Source: Pseudomonadota bacterium
Lineage (GTDB): Bacteria > Pseudomonadota > Gammaproteobacteria > Steroidobacterales > Steroidobacteraceae
DNA: 64,000 bases
Direction of reading: 5' to 3'
NCBI GenBank assembly: GCA_021847105.1
Contig: JAJZUT010000007.1
Span: forward strand, 62,001 to 126,000
In this document: positions 1-11,000 of the stretch, in pieces
Numbering within the stretch: position 1 is the stretch's first letter
How the letters are laid out: every line of letters begins with the position of its first letter
Position numbers and translations under genes: made by a program
Notes under the pieces: model-generated
The model's database searches: none
What the model was told of the DNA's origin: nothing
What the model saw: the letters and a program-made list of their open reading frames with translations, nothing else

Positions 1-1757
1 TGCGCCACCTCCTCCATCACCGCACTTTCGGTGATCTCGAGGCACAGCTGCCCGGGCGCGAGCGCGTAGCGCTCGAGCTGCCCGGCCACGAACGCAGGCA
101 GCTCGGCCCTCGCAATATCGCGCGCGGACAGGTTGACGCTCACCGGCAAACACAATCCCGCACGCTGCCACGCGGCGCTCTGCGCGCAGGCCTGTTCGAT
201 GGCCCAGCGGGTGAGCCGCACGATGAAGCCCGTCTGCTCGGCGAAGGGGATGATGTCCTGCGGCGAGACCCGGCCGCGCTGCGGATGCCGCCAGCGCAGC
301 AGCGCCTCGGCCGACGTACACGCCCCGCTGCCGAGATCGATCTTCGGCTGGTAGGCCAGCTCGAATTGATCGGTAGCGAGCGCGGCACGTAGCTCCGAGA
401 GCAGCGACAGTCCCCGCCCTGGCGCGGGCCGCATGCGCGGCTCGAACGGTTGCACGCCGGTGCGCGTCCGTTTGGCGGCCTGCAACGCCAAGTCCGCATG
501 CGAGAGCAGCAAGCGGCGCTCGCGCCCATGCAGCGGTGCCAAGACAATCCCCACACTGGCGGCGACGTCGATCGCCTGTCCTTGCACCACCACCGGTTCC
601 TGCAGCGCCTCGAGCAGTGCGCGAGCCATTTGCATGGCCCGCTGGGCGCTGCCACAGCCGGGCATCAGCAGCGCAAACTCGTCACTCTCCAGGTGCGCGG
701 CCTGGCAACCGGCGGCTGCGGAGAAGCTCTGCAGGCGCCGGCCGACTGTCACCAGCACGATGTCGCCGGCCGCGTGTCCGAGCGAGTCGTTGACCTCCCG
801 CAGCCGATCGAGCCCGAGCAATGCGAGGGCGAACCGGCCCCGCTCACCCAGCGCATCGAGTGCCCGATCCAGTGCGTTTGCGAACGCCACTCGGTTCGCG
901 ATCCCGGTCAGGGGATCGACGAACGCCAACGCCCGGATGTCGGCCTCGCGCTGGGCAATGTGTGCACGCATCGAGACGAGCGCCCGGGTGAGATCGCCGA
1001 CCTCATCGCCGCGCGCGGCGGGCAGATCGCCATCGAGGCGGCCGGCGGCGATCTGCTCGGCCACCTCGATCACCCCGGCGAGCGGCGTGGTGATGGAGCG
1101 GGCGATGCCGATCGCGACCGCCAGTGCCAGCAACAAGGCTCCGGCGGTAAAGAGTAGGATGCGCCGCCGGGCCGCATCCTGCCGCCGCCGCAGCCTCTCA
1201 AGTTGGCGTGCGGCCTGCGCCGACTCCATCGCAGACAGTTGACTCAACCCCATGAGGAAGGCGTGCAGCGCCCGAGGAGTCCCCGAAGCGTTCAGCTGGC
1301 GGGCCGCCACGACGGGGCCAAACCGCTCGACGACACGCATGAGGCGCAGCAAATGTTGCGTGCAGTCCATGCGTTGGCGTTGCACCTGCTGCAACCGCCG
1401 CAGCGTTTGCGGTGCTCGCGCATCGGTCTGCAGCACCCCGAGCGCCTGAGACTCTCGGCCGATGTCCGCCACGAGGCGCGGCAACACCCACTCGCGCCGG
1501 GCACGAGGGTTGAGCAGCAACAGAGAATTGACCAGTTCGGCGCTATCCTGTGCCGCAGCGCGCGCAGCGCGGACCCGACCGACGTCGGCTTGCCGCTGCG
1601 CAATCAGCGTCTGCGCACTCGAGTCGGTCCGTGCCAGCTGCGCCACGGTGAGCCAAACCAGCGCCAGAGTACCGGCGAGCAGCAGGCAGAACGCCAGCGC
1701 AAGCCGCACCCCGATGCGCAGATCGGTCAGGCGCCGCACGCCCGCACCAGGAACCAC
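1..1757 (-). CDS. Membrane-bound GGDEF/EAL cyclic-di-GMP protein (C-terminus cut by window edge)
   Basis: Read on the minus strand. The protein has an N-terminal membrane helix, a periplasmic helical region of about 150 residues, a second membrane helix, a HAMP-like linker, a diguanylate-cyclase fold and an EAL domain that runs off the window. The cyclase signature reads ESDEF instead of GGDEF, so cyclase activity is doubtful. The EAL half keeps YQPKIDL, EALLRW, SVNLSA and EITES, as expected of an active c-di-GMP phosphodiesterase; roughly its last 100 residues are missing. The start is uncertain. I chose GTG at 1757 because AGAGG lies 7 bases upstream and the first membrane helix follows closely, but the frame stays open to about 2070. 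A sensor-type phosphodiesterase, or an enzyme whose GGDEF only binds GTP, is the likely role. Confidence 0.88.
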   Translation of the reverse strand, partial: MVPGAGVRRLTDLRIGVRLALAFCLLLAGTLALVWLTVAQLARTDSSAQTLIAQRQADVGRVRAARAAAQDSAELVNSLLLLNPRARREWVLPRLVADIGRESQALGVLQTDARAPQTLRRLQQVQRQRMDCTQHLLRLMRVVERFGPVVAARQLNASGTPRALHAFLMGLSQLSAMESAQAARQLERLRRRQDAARRRILLFTAGALLLALAVAIGIARSITTPLAGVIEVAEQIAAGRLDGDLPAARGDEVGDLTRALVSMRAHIAQREADIRALAFVDPLTGIANRVAFANALDRALDALGERGRFALALLGLDRLREVNDSLGHAAGDIVLVTVGRRLQSFSAAAGCQAAHLESDEFALLMPGCGSAQRAMQMARALLEALQEPVVVQGQAIDVAASVGIVLAPLHGRERRLLLSHADLALQAAKRTRTGVQPFEPRMRPAPGRGLSLLSELRAALATDQFELAYQPKIDLGSGACTSAEALLRWRHPQRGRVSPQDIIPFAEQTGFIVRLTRWAIEQACAQSAAWQRAGLCLPVSVNLSARDIARAELPAFVAGQLERYALAPGQLCLEITESAVMEEVA

Positions 1758-2286
1758 CGGAATGCCTCTGGAGCGGGACCGATTGCGGCCGGTGCCCGAA
1801 CCGCCACACCGGAGCCACCCCGTCGTGCCCTGCGCATCGGTCACATGCGAGCGGTCGAACGCGACCGCATCGTCCGCTGGCCGAGCGAATCTCGCTCCGC
1901 CGCCAAACCGTGGACGTGAACGTTGTACAAGCCGTCCGGCGAGCTGCCCCGAGTCCGGCACGTGTCGTGCCCCCGCCTCAACGCAGGCCAGCCAATTCCT
2001 GTCGCGTGCACGCTCGCGTCTCCTGTCCACGAGAATCCCGTAGCGGTTAGACGCTGTGAGGCGCGAAATTCAATCGCGGCGGCCGGAACGCCCTCTCCTC
2101 GACCGACGGAACACAGGTGTCCCGCCGGCCCGACGGCGACCCGTGGATCCGGCGACGGACGGGCGCCCCTTCCCGGCCCGTGCTAGCCTTGCCACGCACC
2201 GCACTTGGCGCTGCGGTCTGCCCTGAAGGCTCCGCTGACGGAGCGCTTCGCGTCGCAACTGGCACAGATCACGCATCGGACCGTGC
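1758..2286. other. Intergenic region between divergent genes
   Basis: About 530 bases separate the start of the GGDEF/EAL gene from the secreted-protein gene on the other strand. I see no convincing coding frame, RNA gene or strong promoter. Part of it could belong to the GGDEF/EAL gene if an upstream start is used. Confidence 0.4.
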
Positions 2287-3255
2287 ATGGCATCGGTAGC
2301 GCGCAGAATGCTGTACCCGGCGGCCGTTGTGGCCGCCTTTCTCGCGGCGTCGCCGCCTTTGCTTGCCGACGGAACGCATCAGGCCGCAACGCCACCGAGC
2401 GCATCGCACGGGTCGGGGCAGAGCAGCGGCCGTCCGGGCCTGAACACGGTCCTCATCGAAGCCTCTCGGGCCAGACGCCAAGTGCATCGCCGCGCGAGCC
2501 GATTCGTCGCGTCGGTGACCGTCCGCTACCTGCATGATTCGCTGCCACGCTGGAACCAGCCGATGTGCCCGCTGGTCGCCGGGCTGCCTCGTGCCGACGG
2601 TGAGTACATCCTGACCCGCATCACGCAGATCGCATCCGCGGCCGGTGCGCCGCTCGCCGGCGAGCGCTGCAAGCCCAACCTGTACATCGTCGCGACGCAG
2701 CAACCGGATCTGCTGCTCGAGAAGTGGTGGAACCGAGACCCGCTGATGTACAACGAATGCAACGGCTTGGGCGGCATCGAGCGGTTCGTCCACTCCAAGC
2801 GACCGGTCCGGGTCTGGTACAACACCGCGGCGGACGATGCCGGCGGCCAGCGCAGGCCGCCGACGAGTCTCGATGCGCCGTCCGTCGGCGTGAACTTGGG
2901 ACCCACCCAGGGCTGCATCAGCTCCGGTGGCGGCACACAGGGGCTTTCGCAGGTCATCGTCATCATCGACCTGCGTCAGGTCGCGACGCTCAGGATCGGA
3001 GCGCTCGCCGATTATGTCTCGATGCTGGGACTGGCGCAGATTCGGCTGACCTCACCGCCAGCGGCACCGAGCATTCTGACGCTCTTTGAGGCGCAGTCGC
3101 ATCCGGCCGCGGCACTGACCCGCTGGGATCGGGCGTTGCTCTATGCGCTCTACCACACCTCGCAGGACATTGGCTGGGATGGGCTCCTGCAGGTGTCCCG
3201 AATCAAAAACAGCATGACGTCGCAGCTCATCTCGCCGCACGCGAGCAAGCGGTAG
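2287..3255 (+). CDS. Secreted protein of unknown function
   Basis: The 322-residue product begins with a signal peptide (hydrophobic stretch at residues 9-24, cleavage probably after LLADG). The mature part has a cluster YNECNG, a GCISSGGG turn and a C-terminal segment AAPSILTLFE followed by WDRALLYALYHTSQD. That C-terminal pattern resembles secreted families such as DUF2927 that end in a similar 'W/D..LL.ALY' helix, but I cannot assign a family firmly. Four cysteines fit an exported, disulfide-containing protein. It stands alone, divergent from the GGDEF/EAL gene and convergent with the efflux operon. Start at ATG 2287; ATG 2308 just before the hydrophobic core is an alternative. Confidence 0.75.
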   Translation: MASVARRMLYPAAVVAAFLAASPPLLADGTHQAATPPSASHGSGQSSGRPGLNTVLIEASRARRQVHRRASRFVASVTVRYLHDSLPRWNQPMCPLVAGLPRADGEYILTRITQIASAAGAPLAGERCKPNLYIVATQQPDLLLEKWWNRDPLMYNECNGLGGIERFVHSKRPVRVWYNTAADDAGGQRRPPTSLDAPSVGVNLGPTQGCISSGGGTQGLSQVIVIIDLRQVATLRIGALADYVSMLGLAQIRLTSPPAAPSILTLFEAQSHPAAALTRWDRALLYALYHTSQDIGWDGLLQVSRIKNSMTSQLISPHASKR

Positions 3256-3349
3256 CGCGCGACCGAGACGACGACACGCGGCGTCAATCGGCCAGAACGC
3301 GCGATCAACGGCACCTGGGACGCTACGGAGCGCTCGCCGTTCATCCGCC

Positions 3350-4810
3350 CTACGGCGACGTCACGGTACTGCGCAACGACTCGCTCACGCCGTCGTTAGG
3401 TCCGCGCAGCGAGCCGCTGCGCCACCCGCCGCCGAGAGCGTCGATCAGACCGGCACTCGCCACGAGACGCTGGCTCTGCAGATTCACCGCAGTGATCTCG
3501 GCGTTGAGCCGGGCGGTCTGCGCCGTCAGCACGCTCGCATAGTCGGCCACGCCCGCCTTGTACTGGTTCAAAGTCAGGGCCTCGGAGCGCTTCGCATCGG
3601 CCACGGCCTGGCGCTCCTCGGCATACTCGTCCTGCAGGAAATGCAGACTCGCCAGGTCATTCTCCACCTGCTGGAAAGCCCCGAGCACCGTCTGCCGATA
3701 ATTCGCCACGGCCTCATCGAACGTGGCGCGCGCCTCGCGGGTCTGCGCCAGAGTCGCCCCGCCGTTGAACAGGTTGAACGCGAGCTGCGGTCCGTACGAC
3801 CACACCGCGTTGCTGGCGCTGATCAGGCCGGCGAGCGCCGAGGAGTCGAAATCATACGAGCCGGTGAGCGTGAGGCTGGGGAACCAGGCCGCCTCGGCCA
3901 CCCCGATGCTGGCATTGGCGCTCGCCACGGACCGCTCTGCCGCGGCGATGTCCGGACGGCGCAGCAGCAACTGCGAGGGCACGCCCGCGGGCACCACGGG
4001 CACGCGCGCCGCCAGATGCCCCTGCGCGAGCGACAATTCGGCGGGGGCGCGGCCAATGAGTACCGCAATGGCATGCTCGAGCGTCGCCCGATTCAACAGC
4101 GCGGTGTCCTCCTGCGCCTGCGTACTCTCGAGCTGGGTGCGCGCCGCGTACACGTCGGCAAGCGTCGTCACCCCGGCTTTGACCCGGTTCTCGGCGATGC
4201 GCAGAGAGGCCCGGTCGTCGGCCACCAGAGTCTTCAGCAAGCGCAGCTGCTGCTCGGCGGCGCGCAGCTGGAAGTAGTCCTGCGCGAGCGTGGTCTGCGC
4301 CGAGAGACGCGCTGCAGCGACCTGCGCGGCGCTCGCCTGGGCGGTGGCGTTGGCGCTTTGCAGTTCGCGCCGCAGCTTGCCCCACAGGTCGACATCCCAG
4401 GCGAGGCCGGCGCCGGCCTGATTGGCAGTGCGTGCGCCGCCGAAGGTGAACTGCGTCGCCGCGCCGCCGCCGCTGCGGGTCTGGGTGCCGGAGAGGTTGA
4501 TGGAAGGGAACAGCGTGCCGCGGGTGACCGCGGCGGCCTCATGCGCCACGTAGTATGCGGCGACCGCCGCCTTGAGGTTCTGATTCGACACCTCGACCTG
4601 GCGCTCGAGCCGCGCGAGCACCGGGTCGTGATACACGCTCCACCACGCCGCCGGCACGATGCGCGCGGGCACCGCCGGCTGCCAGCCGCGCTCGGCCTTG
4701 AACCGCGCAGCGCTCGGCGCTGCGGGGGTGTGATAGTTCGGGCCGATCGCGCAGCCGGCGAGCCCTGCGCACAGCGCGAGAGCGAGCAGCGGCGAGGTGC
4801 GACGGATCAT
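3350..4810 (-). CDS. RND efflux outer membrane factor, NodT/OprM-type lipoprotein
   Basis: This is the outer membrane channel of the tripartite pump encoded just upstream. The 486-residue protein begins MIRRTS and has a lipoprotein signal with lipobox LAGC (Cys20) followed by AIGPNYHTP, typical of OprM/NodT factors. Two repeats of the TolC fold follow, visible as paired long helices around 60-250 and 270-470, with the usual LLLRRPDIAAAER motif. The start ATG at 4810 overlaps the mdtC stop as ATGA, which fixes it; the open frame upstream to 5074 is a shadow. It is the last gene of the operon, so the pump carries its own exit duct rather than depending on a distant TolC. Confidence 0.93.
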   Translation of the reverse strand: MIRRTSPLLALALCAGLAGCAIGPNYHTPAAPSAARFKAERGWQPAVPARIVPAAWWSVYHDPVLARLERQVEVSNQNLKAAVAAYYVAHEAAAVTRGTLFPSINLSGTQTRSGGGAATQFTFGGARTANQAGAGLAWDVDLWGKLRRELQSANATAQASAAQVAAARLSAQTTLAQDYFQLRAAEQQLRLLKTLVADDRASLRIAENRVKAGVTTLADVYAARTQLESTQAQEDTALLNRATLEHAIAVLIGRAPAELSLAQGHLAARVPVVPAGVPSQLLLRRPDIAAAERSVASANASIGVAEAAWFPSLTLTGSYDFDSSALAGLISASNAVWSYGPQLAFNLFNGGATLAQTREARATFDEAVANYRQTVLGAFQQVENDLASLHFLQDEYAEERQAVADAKRSEALTLNQYKAGVADYASVLTAQTARLNAEITAVNLQSQRLVASAGLIDALGGGWRSGSLRGPNDGVSESLRSTVTSP

Positions 4811-7800
4811 AGGATGGGTCTCCCTGCGGCGAGCGCCAGAGCGCCACGCCGGGTAAAGGTGCGCACGAACCAGCGGCGGAACCGGTCGAGGTATACGTAC
4901 ACAATGGGGGTGGTGTAGAGCGTGAGGATCTGACTGATGGCGAGGCCACCGACCACCGCGATGCCGAGTGGGCGGCGCATCTCCGAGCCCTGCCCGCTCA
5001 TCAGCGCGAGCGGCAGCGCGCCGAGCATGGCCGCGATGGTGGTCATCATGATGGGCCGGAAGCGCAGCAGGCACGCTTCGTGAATGGCGCGTGCCGCATC
5101 GACGCGCGCCTCGCGCTGCGCCACGAGCGCCACGTCGACCATCATGATCGCGTTCTTCAGCACCACCCCGATCAGCAAGATCACGCCGATCAGGGCAATC
5201 AGGCTGAACGGCTCACCGAACAGCAACAGCGCCAGCACCGCCCCGACGCCGCTCGAGGGCAGCGTGGAGAGAATGGTGATCGGCTGCGCCAGGCTCTCAT
5301 AGAGCATGCCGAGCACGATGTACACCGCGGCGAGCGCCGCCAGGATGAGCAGCGGCTCCTCCTCGACGGTCTGGCGGAACACGCGGGCGTTGCCCGCGAA
5401 CTCCCCGTGCACGGCGACCGGCACATCGAGATCGCGCAGGGTGCGCTCGATCGCCGCGGTGGCCACTCCGAGTGGCTCGCCCACCGGCAGGTTGAATGAG
5501 AAGGTGGTGGCGACGAACGGTCCCTGGTGATTGACCGAGAGCGGGGTCAGTCCGGGACCGTAGCCGGCGAAGTTGGCGAGCGGCACCATGGTCTCCGCCG
5601 AGGTCGACAGCGCGCTGCCGGTCGACACGCCGCCGGTGCTGGTGGCGATCTGGTTGAGCGCGTAGTTCTGCGCCGCGTTGCTGCGGGTCACGCCGGCGAA
5701 CTGAAAGTTGTTGGCCGCCCCCATGGTCGCCTCGGTGCCCGAGAGCGCCCCACCCGAGGTGCTCACGTACAGGTCCTTCAGCGTCGAGGGGCTGCTCCAG
5801 AACGTCGGGTCGACCTCCATGACGACGTGATACTGGTTCATGTCCTGGTAGATCGTCGAGACCAGACGCTGGCCGAACGCGTCGTACAGCGTGTTGTCGA
5901 TCTGCGAGAGATTCAGGCCGTAGCGGGCCGCGAGCGCGCGGTTGATCTGCAACTGCACATCGAGGCCGCCGGCCTGCTGGTCGGAGTTCACATCGCGCAG
6001 CAGCGGGGACTTCTTCAGCGCCTTCTCGATTCGCGGCGCCCAGGTGTCGAGCACGTTCAGGTTGTCCGAGAGCAGCGTGTACTGATACTCCGCGTAGCTC
6101 TGCCGCCCGCCGGAGTGAATGTCGCTCGCGGTCTGCAGGTACAGCCGTGCGCCGGTGAACCCATTGAGCTTGCGCCGCAGTTCGGCGATGACCTGCACGT
6201 CCGTCAGCCGGCGTTGATCGAGCGGCTTCAGGGTGATGAACATGTGCGCGGTATTGCTGCCGCCGAAGAACCCGCCGCCGGTGAAGCCCACCACGTGCTC
6301 GACGTTCGGATCACCCTTGATCACGTTGACCACGTAGCGCAGCTTCTGCTGCATCGCCTCGAAGGAACTGCTCTGTCCGGCGACGAGAAAACCGCTGAGG
6401 TTGCCCGAGCTCTGCTGCGGGAAGAAGCTCTTCGGCACGATTGCGAACAGATAGAAGTTGAGCACCACCACCCCGAGCAGCGTCAACATCACCGCGCGCG
6501 GATGGCGAAGCGCGAGCCCGAGGGTGTGATCGTAGAAATCGCGTGTGTGATTGAATGCGCGCTCGACCGCCTGGAACAGCCGGCCCTGCTTCGGATGGGC
6601 CCGCAGCACCCGCCCGCAGAGCATCGGGGTGGTGGTGAGGGAGATGATGAGCGAGAGCGCCACCGTGATTGCGAGCGTGAGCGCGAACTGGCGGAAGATC
6701 CGCCCGACGAGACCGCCCATCAGAATGATGGGCGTGAACACCGCAATCAGCGCCAGACTCATGGCGAGCACCGTGAAGCCCACTTCGCGCGCGCCCTCGA
6801 GCGCGGCGTGCAGGCGCGGCTCGCCGGCCTCGATGTGCCGGGTGATGTTCTCGATGACCACAATGGCGTCATCGACCACGAACCCGGTCGAGACCGTGAG
6901 CGCCATCATGGAGAAGTTGTTGAGGCTGAAGCCGATCAGATAGATCACCGCGAGCGTGCCGATCAGCGCCAGCGGCACCACCACCGCGGGCACGAGCGCG
7001 GCGCGCGGGTTGCGCAGCATCACCAGCACGACGCTCACCACCAGCAGTACCGCCAGCAGCAGCGTGATCTCCACGTCGTGCAGCGAGGTGCGGATCGAGC
7101 CGGTCCGATCGTGCGTGACCACGAGCCGGATGCCGCTCGGGATCGAGGCACGGATCGCCGGCAGCAGCGCCTTGATGCGATCGACGGTCTGGATCACATT
7201 CGCATCGGGCTGCTTGCGGATGATCATGAGCACGGCGCGCTGCCCGTCGAGCAGCCCGAGCGTGCGCACATTCTCCACCCCGTTGTGGATGGTGGCGACA
7301 TCCCCGAGGCGCACCGGCGCGCCGTTGCGGTAGGCGATGATCAGCCGGCGGTACTGTCCGACCTTACTCGAGGTGTCGTTGACGTAGATCTGGTAGCGCC
7401 GTCCATTGACGCTGAGCGCGCCCTTGGGGCTGTTGGCGTTGCTCGCCGCGATCGCCGCGCGCACATCCTCGAGGCCGATGCCGTACTGAAACAGCTGGCG
7501 CGGGTTCAGATCGATGCGGATCGCCGGCAGCGAGCTGCCGCCGATGTCGATGTTGCCGACCCCGGGGACCTGCAGGATCTTCTGCTGGATGATGGTCGAG
7601 GCGGCATCATAGACCTGCCCGATGGGCCGGGTTCTGGACGTCAGCGCCAGGATCAGGATCGGCGCCTCGGACGGATTGTAGGCCCAGTAGCCGGGATTGG
7701 AGCGCAGTGCGGCCGGCATGTCCTGGCGCGCCGCCTGGATGGCCGCCTCGACGTCGCTCTCTGCGCCGTGGATGTTGCGGCTCAGGCTGAAGATCAGCAC

Positions 7801-8073
7801 GATCTGCGAGCGGCCCTCGGTGCTCTGCGAGGTCATCTGATCGATGCCGGCGATCGAGCTCAAGCGCCGCTCGAGCGGCGTGGTGAGGCTGGTGGCGACC
7901 GTCTCGGGACTCGCCCCCGGCAGGTTTGCGTACACCACGATGGCCGGAAAGTCGACCTGCGGCATCGGCGCGACCGGCAGCAGGAAATACGCCACGAGCC
8001 CGGCAAGCGCGAGCCCGCAGGACAGCAACGTGGTCGCGACCGGACGGGTGATGAACAGGCGCGAGAGGTTCAC
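4807..8073 (-). CDS. mdtC: RND multidrug efflux permease, MdtC-type
   Basis: This is an inner membrane proton-driven pump subunit of 1088 residues. It matches E. coli MdtC along its length: N-terminal FITRPVATTLL, PVAPMPQVDFPAIVV, the porter motif YQYTLLSDNL and TPLSVNHQG. The proton-relay Asp pair is present in FVVDDAIVVIEN and the partner Lys in GVVLKNAIMMVD. It is about 60 residues longer than MdtC because of a Ser/Thr/Gly/Ala-rich insertion between LYVSTSGG and ETMVPLANF (about 5570-5770). It follows mdtB with a 4-base overlap and likely forms the MdtB/MdtC heterotrimer, which exports bile salts and similar amphiphiles in E. coli; the substrate here is inferred only. Confidence 0.94.
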   Translation of the reverse strand: MNLSRLFITRPVATTLLSCGLALAGLVAYFLLPVAPMPQVDFPAIVVYANLPGASPETVATSLTTPLERRLSSIAGIDQMTSQSTEGRSQIVLIFSLSRNIHGAESDVEAAIQAARQDMPAALRSNPGYWAYNPSEAPILILALTSRTRPIGQVYDAASTIIQQKILQVPGVGNIDIGGSSLPAIRIDLNPRQLFQYGIGLEDVRAAIAASNANSPKGALSVNGRRYQIYVNDTSSKVGQYRRLIIAYRNGAPVRLGDVATIHNGVENVRTLGLLDGQRAVLMIIRKQPDANVIQTVDRIKALLPAIRASIPSGIRLVVTHDRTGSIRTSLHDVEITLLLAVLLVVSVVLVMLRNPRAALVPAVVVPLALIGTLAVIYLIGFSLNNFSMMALTVSTGFVVDDAIVVIENITRHIEAGEPRLHAALEGAREVGFTVLAMSLALIAVFTPIILMGGLVGRIFRQFALTLAITVALSLIISLTTTPMLCGRVLRAHPKQGRLFQAVERAFNHTRDFYDHTLGLALRHPRAVMLTLLGVVVLNFYLFAIVPKSFFPQQSSGNLSGFLVAGQSSSFEAMQQKLRYVVNVIKGDPNVEHVVGFTGGGFFGGSNTAHMFITLKPLDQRRLTDVQVIAELRRKLNGFTGARLYLQTASDIHSGGRQSYAEYQYTLLSDNLNVLDTWAPRIEKALKKSPLLRDVNSDQQAGGLDVQLQINRALAARYGLNLSQIDNTLYDAFGQRLVSTIYQDMNQYHVVMEVDPTFWSSPSTLKDLYVSTSGGALSGTEATMGAANNFQFAGVTRSNAAQNYALNQIATSTGGVSTGSALSTSAETMVPLANFAGYGPGLTPLSVNHQGPFVATTFSFNLPVGEPLGVATAAIERTLRDLDVPVAVHGEFAGNARVFRQTVEEEPLLILAALAAVYIVLGMLYESLAQPITILSTLPSSGVGAVLALLLFGEPFSLIALIGVILLIGVVLKNAIMMVDVALVAQREARVDAARAIHEACLLRFRPIMMTTIAAMLGALPLALMSGQGSEMRRPLGIAVVGGLAISQILTLYTTPIVYVYLDRFRRWFVRTFTRRGALALAAGRPIL

Positions 8074-11000
8074 GGCACGTCGATCGGCAGTGGACCCGAG
8101 GGGCGCACCGGCACGCCCGCCCAGTGCTTCGCCCGGCGCGCCAGCCGGTCGAAGAACAGATACACCACGGGCGTCGTGAACAGGGTGAGCAGCTGACTCA
8201 GCAGCAGCCCGCCGGCGATCGACAAGCCGAGCGGGCGGCGCAGCTCAGAACCGGTCCCGGTGCCGAGAATCAGCGGTAGCGCGGCGAACAGCGCCGCCAC
8301 CGTGGTCATGAGGATGGGCCGAAAGCGCAGCAGCGCCGCCTCGTAGATCGCCTCGCGCGGGCTCTTGCCCTCGGTGCGCTCGGCATTGAGCGCGAAGTCG
8401 ATCATCATGATCGCGTTCTTCTTCACGATGCCGATCAACAGCACGATGCCGATGATGGAGATGATGTCCAGACTCTCCCCGGCCGCCATCAGTGCAAGCA
8501 GCGCGCCGATGCCGGCCGAGGGCAGCGTCGAGAGAATCGTCAGCGGATGGATGTAGCTCTCGTAGAGCACCCCGAGCACGATGTACACGGTGGCAATTGC
8601 CGCCAGCAGCAGCAGCACCTCGCTGGTGAGGCTCGACTCGAACGCGAGCGCCTCGCCCTGGAAGGTGGTGCTGATGCTCACCGGCAGGCCGACCTGCCGC
8701 TCGGCGGCGCGGATGGCGCTCACCGCCGCGCCGAGGGAGGCCCCCGGTGCGGTGTCGAAGGAGAACATGGCCGCCGGGAACTGGCCCAGGTGATCAAGCA
8801 TCAGGGGCGCGTTCTGCACGCGGATGTGCGCGATCGAACCGAGCGGCACCTGCCCGCCGCCGGCCGAGGGGATGTAGAACGTATTGAGCGCGTGCACCGT
8901 CTCGGAGAGCGCCGGATCGGCCGTCAGGATGACCCGATAGTCGTTCGACTGGGTGTAAATCGTCGAGATGATGCGCTGCCCGAACGCGTCATAGAGGGCA
9001 TTGTCGATGGTGGCATCGGTGATGCCGAAGCGCGCCGCGGTGGCGTGATCGACGTCGATCTGCACCGTGCGGCCGTCTTCGTCATAACTGGTCGAGACAT
9101 GCGCCAACTCGGGCGAGCGGCGCAATGCCGCGAGCAGCTTGCCCACCCACGGGTCGAGGATGGTGCGTCGCGCGGCGCCGAGAATGAACTGATAACGGGC
9201 CCGGCCGCTGATTGAGCTGATGGTCAGGTCCTGCACCGGCTGCAGCGACAGCTCGATACCGGGCACCGCGCGCGCCGCGGCGCGCAGCTGATCCATCACC
9301 GTGATGATGCCGGCGGCGCGCGCATCCTTGGGCTTGAGGTTGATCAGCATCTGCCCGGAGTTGACGGTCAGGTTGTTGCTGCCCACTCCGATGTAGGAGG
9401 TGAGACTGACCACGTTGGGGTTGCGGCGCAGCACACGCGCGAGCGCCTGCTGCCGTGCCGCCATGGCTTTGAACGAGATGGACGGCGGCGCGGTGGTGGT
9501 CGCCTGCAGCAGACCGGTGTCCTGCAGCGGGAAGAAGCCCTTGGGAATCACGACGTACAGCAGCACCGTCAGCACCAGCGTGCCGGCGGCAATCCACAAC
9601 ACGAGACGCTGGCGCTCGAGCGCCCAGGTGAGCCCCCGGCCGTAGCGCTCGATGAGCGCGTTGAACCAAGCCTCGGCGCGGTGTGCCCAGCGGCCCTGTT
9701 TGGCGAGCGTGTCGGCGTGCGGGCGCAGCAGCTTCGCGCACAGCATCGGCACCAGAGTCAGCGAGACCGCCGCGGAGATCAGGATCGAGATCGCCAGCGT
9801 GATGGCGAATTCGCGGAACAGTCGGCCGACCACCTCGCGCATGAACAGCAGCGGGATCAGCACCGCGATCAGCGAAATGGTGAGCGAGACGATGGTGAAG
9901 GCGATCTCCCCGGCCCCATCGAGCGCGGCAGCGAGCGGCCCCTTGCCCTGCTCGATGTGCCGCGAGATGTTCTCGATCATCACGATGGCATCATCGACGA
10001 CGAATCCCGAGGCGATGGTCAGGGCCATCAGCGAGAGGTTGTCGAGGCTGAAGCCCGCCAGGTACATCACCGCGAAGGTGCCGATCAGCGAGACCGGCAC
10101 CGAAAGGCTCGGGATGAGGGTGGCCGGGATGCTGCGCAGGAACAGGAACATCACCAGCACGACGAGCGCCACGGCCAGGGTGAGCTCGAACTCCACATCC
10201 CGCACCGAGGCACGGATGGTCTCGGTGCGGTCGGTGACCACGCGCAGGCTGACGTTCGCCGGCAGCGAGGCGCGCAGCTTCGGCAGCAGCTCGCGGATGT
10301 TGTTCACCGTCTGGATGACGTTCGCTCCCGGCTGGCGCTGAATGTTGATCAGCACCGCCGGGGTGGTGTTCATCCAGCTGGCGAGCTGGTTGTTCTCCGA
10401 ACCCATCACCACGCGCGCCACGTTCTTCAGGTACACCGGCGCGCCGTTGCGGTAGGCGACCACGATGTCGGCGTACTCGGCGGCGCTTCTGATCTGGTCA
10501 TTGGCGTCGATCGTGTAGGCGTGCGCGGCACCGTCGAAGTTGCCCTTCGGCGCGTCCGAATTGGCGTTCGCGATGGTGGTGCGCAGGTCATCGAGGTTCA
10601 GCCCGTAGGCGGCGAGCTGATTGAGGTTCGCCTCGATGCGCACCGCCTGCTTCGGCGCCCCGTTCAGGCTCACCAGCCCCACGCCCGAGACCTGGGAGAT
10701 GCGCTCGGCGATGCGGGTGTCCGCGAGGTTTTGCACCGCGGTGATGGGCATGGCGCGCGAGGTGAGCGCCAGCGTCAGAATGGGCGCATCGGCCGGGTTG
10801 ACCTTGGCGTAGATCGGCGGGGCCGGCAGGCTCGGCGGCAGCAGGCTCTGCGCGGCATTGATGGCGGCCTGCACCTCGGCCTCGGCCACATCCAGGTTCA
10901 GGTTCAGATCGAACTGCAGCGTGATCTGCGAGGCTCCGGCGGAGGTCTTGGAGGACATCTGATCGAGCCCCGACATCTGCCCGAACTGGCGCTCGAGCGG

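Noticed and set aside
5527..8196. Very long open frame antisense to mdtC, and a similar one antisense to mdtB at 9681-11093
   Set aside because: They mirror the codon pattern of the pump genes in GC-rich DNA. Their products are Arg/His/Gln-rich with no fold or motif, while the opposite strand encodes textbook RND permeases.
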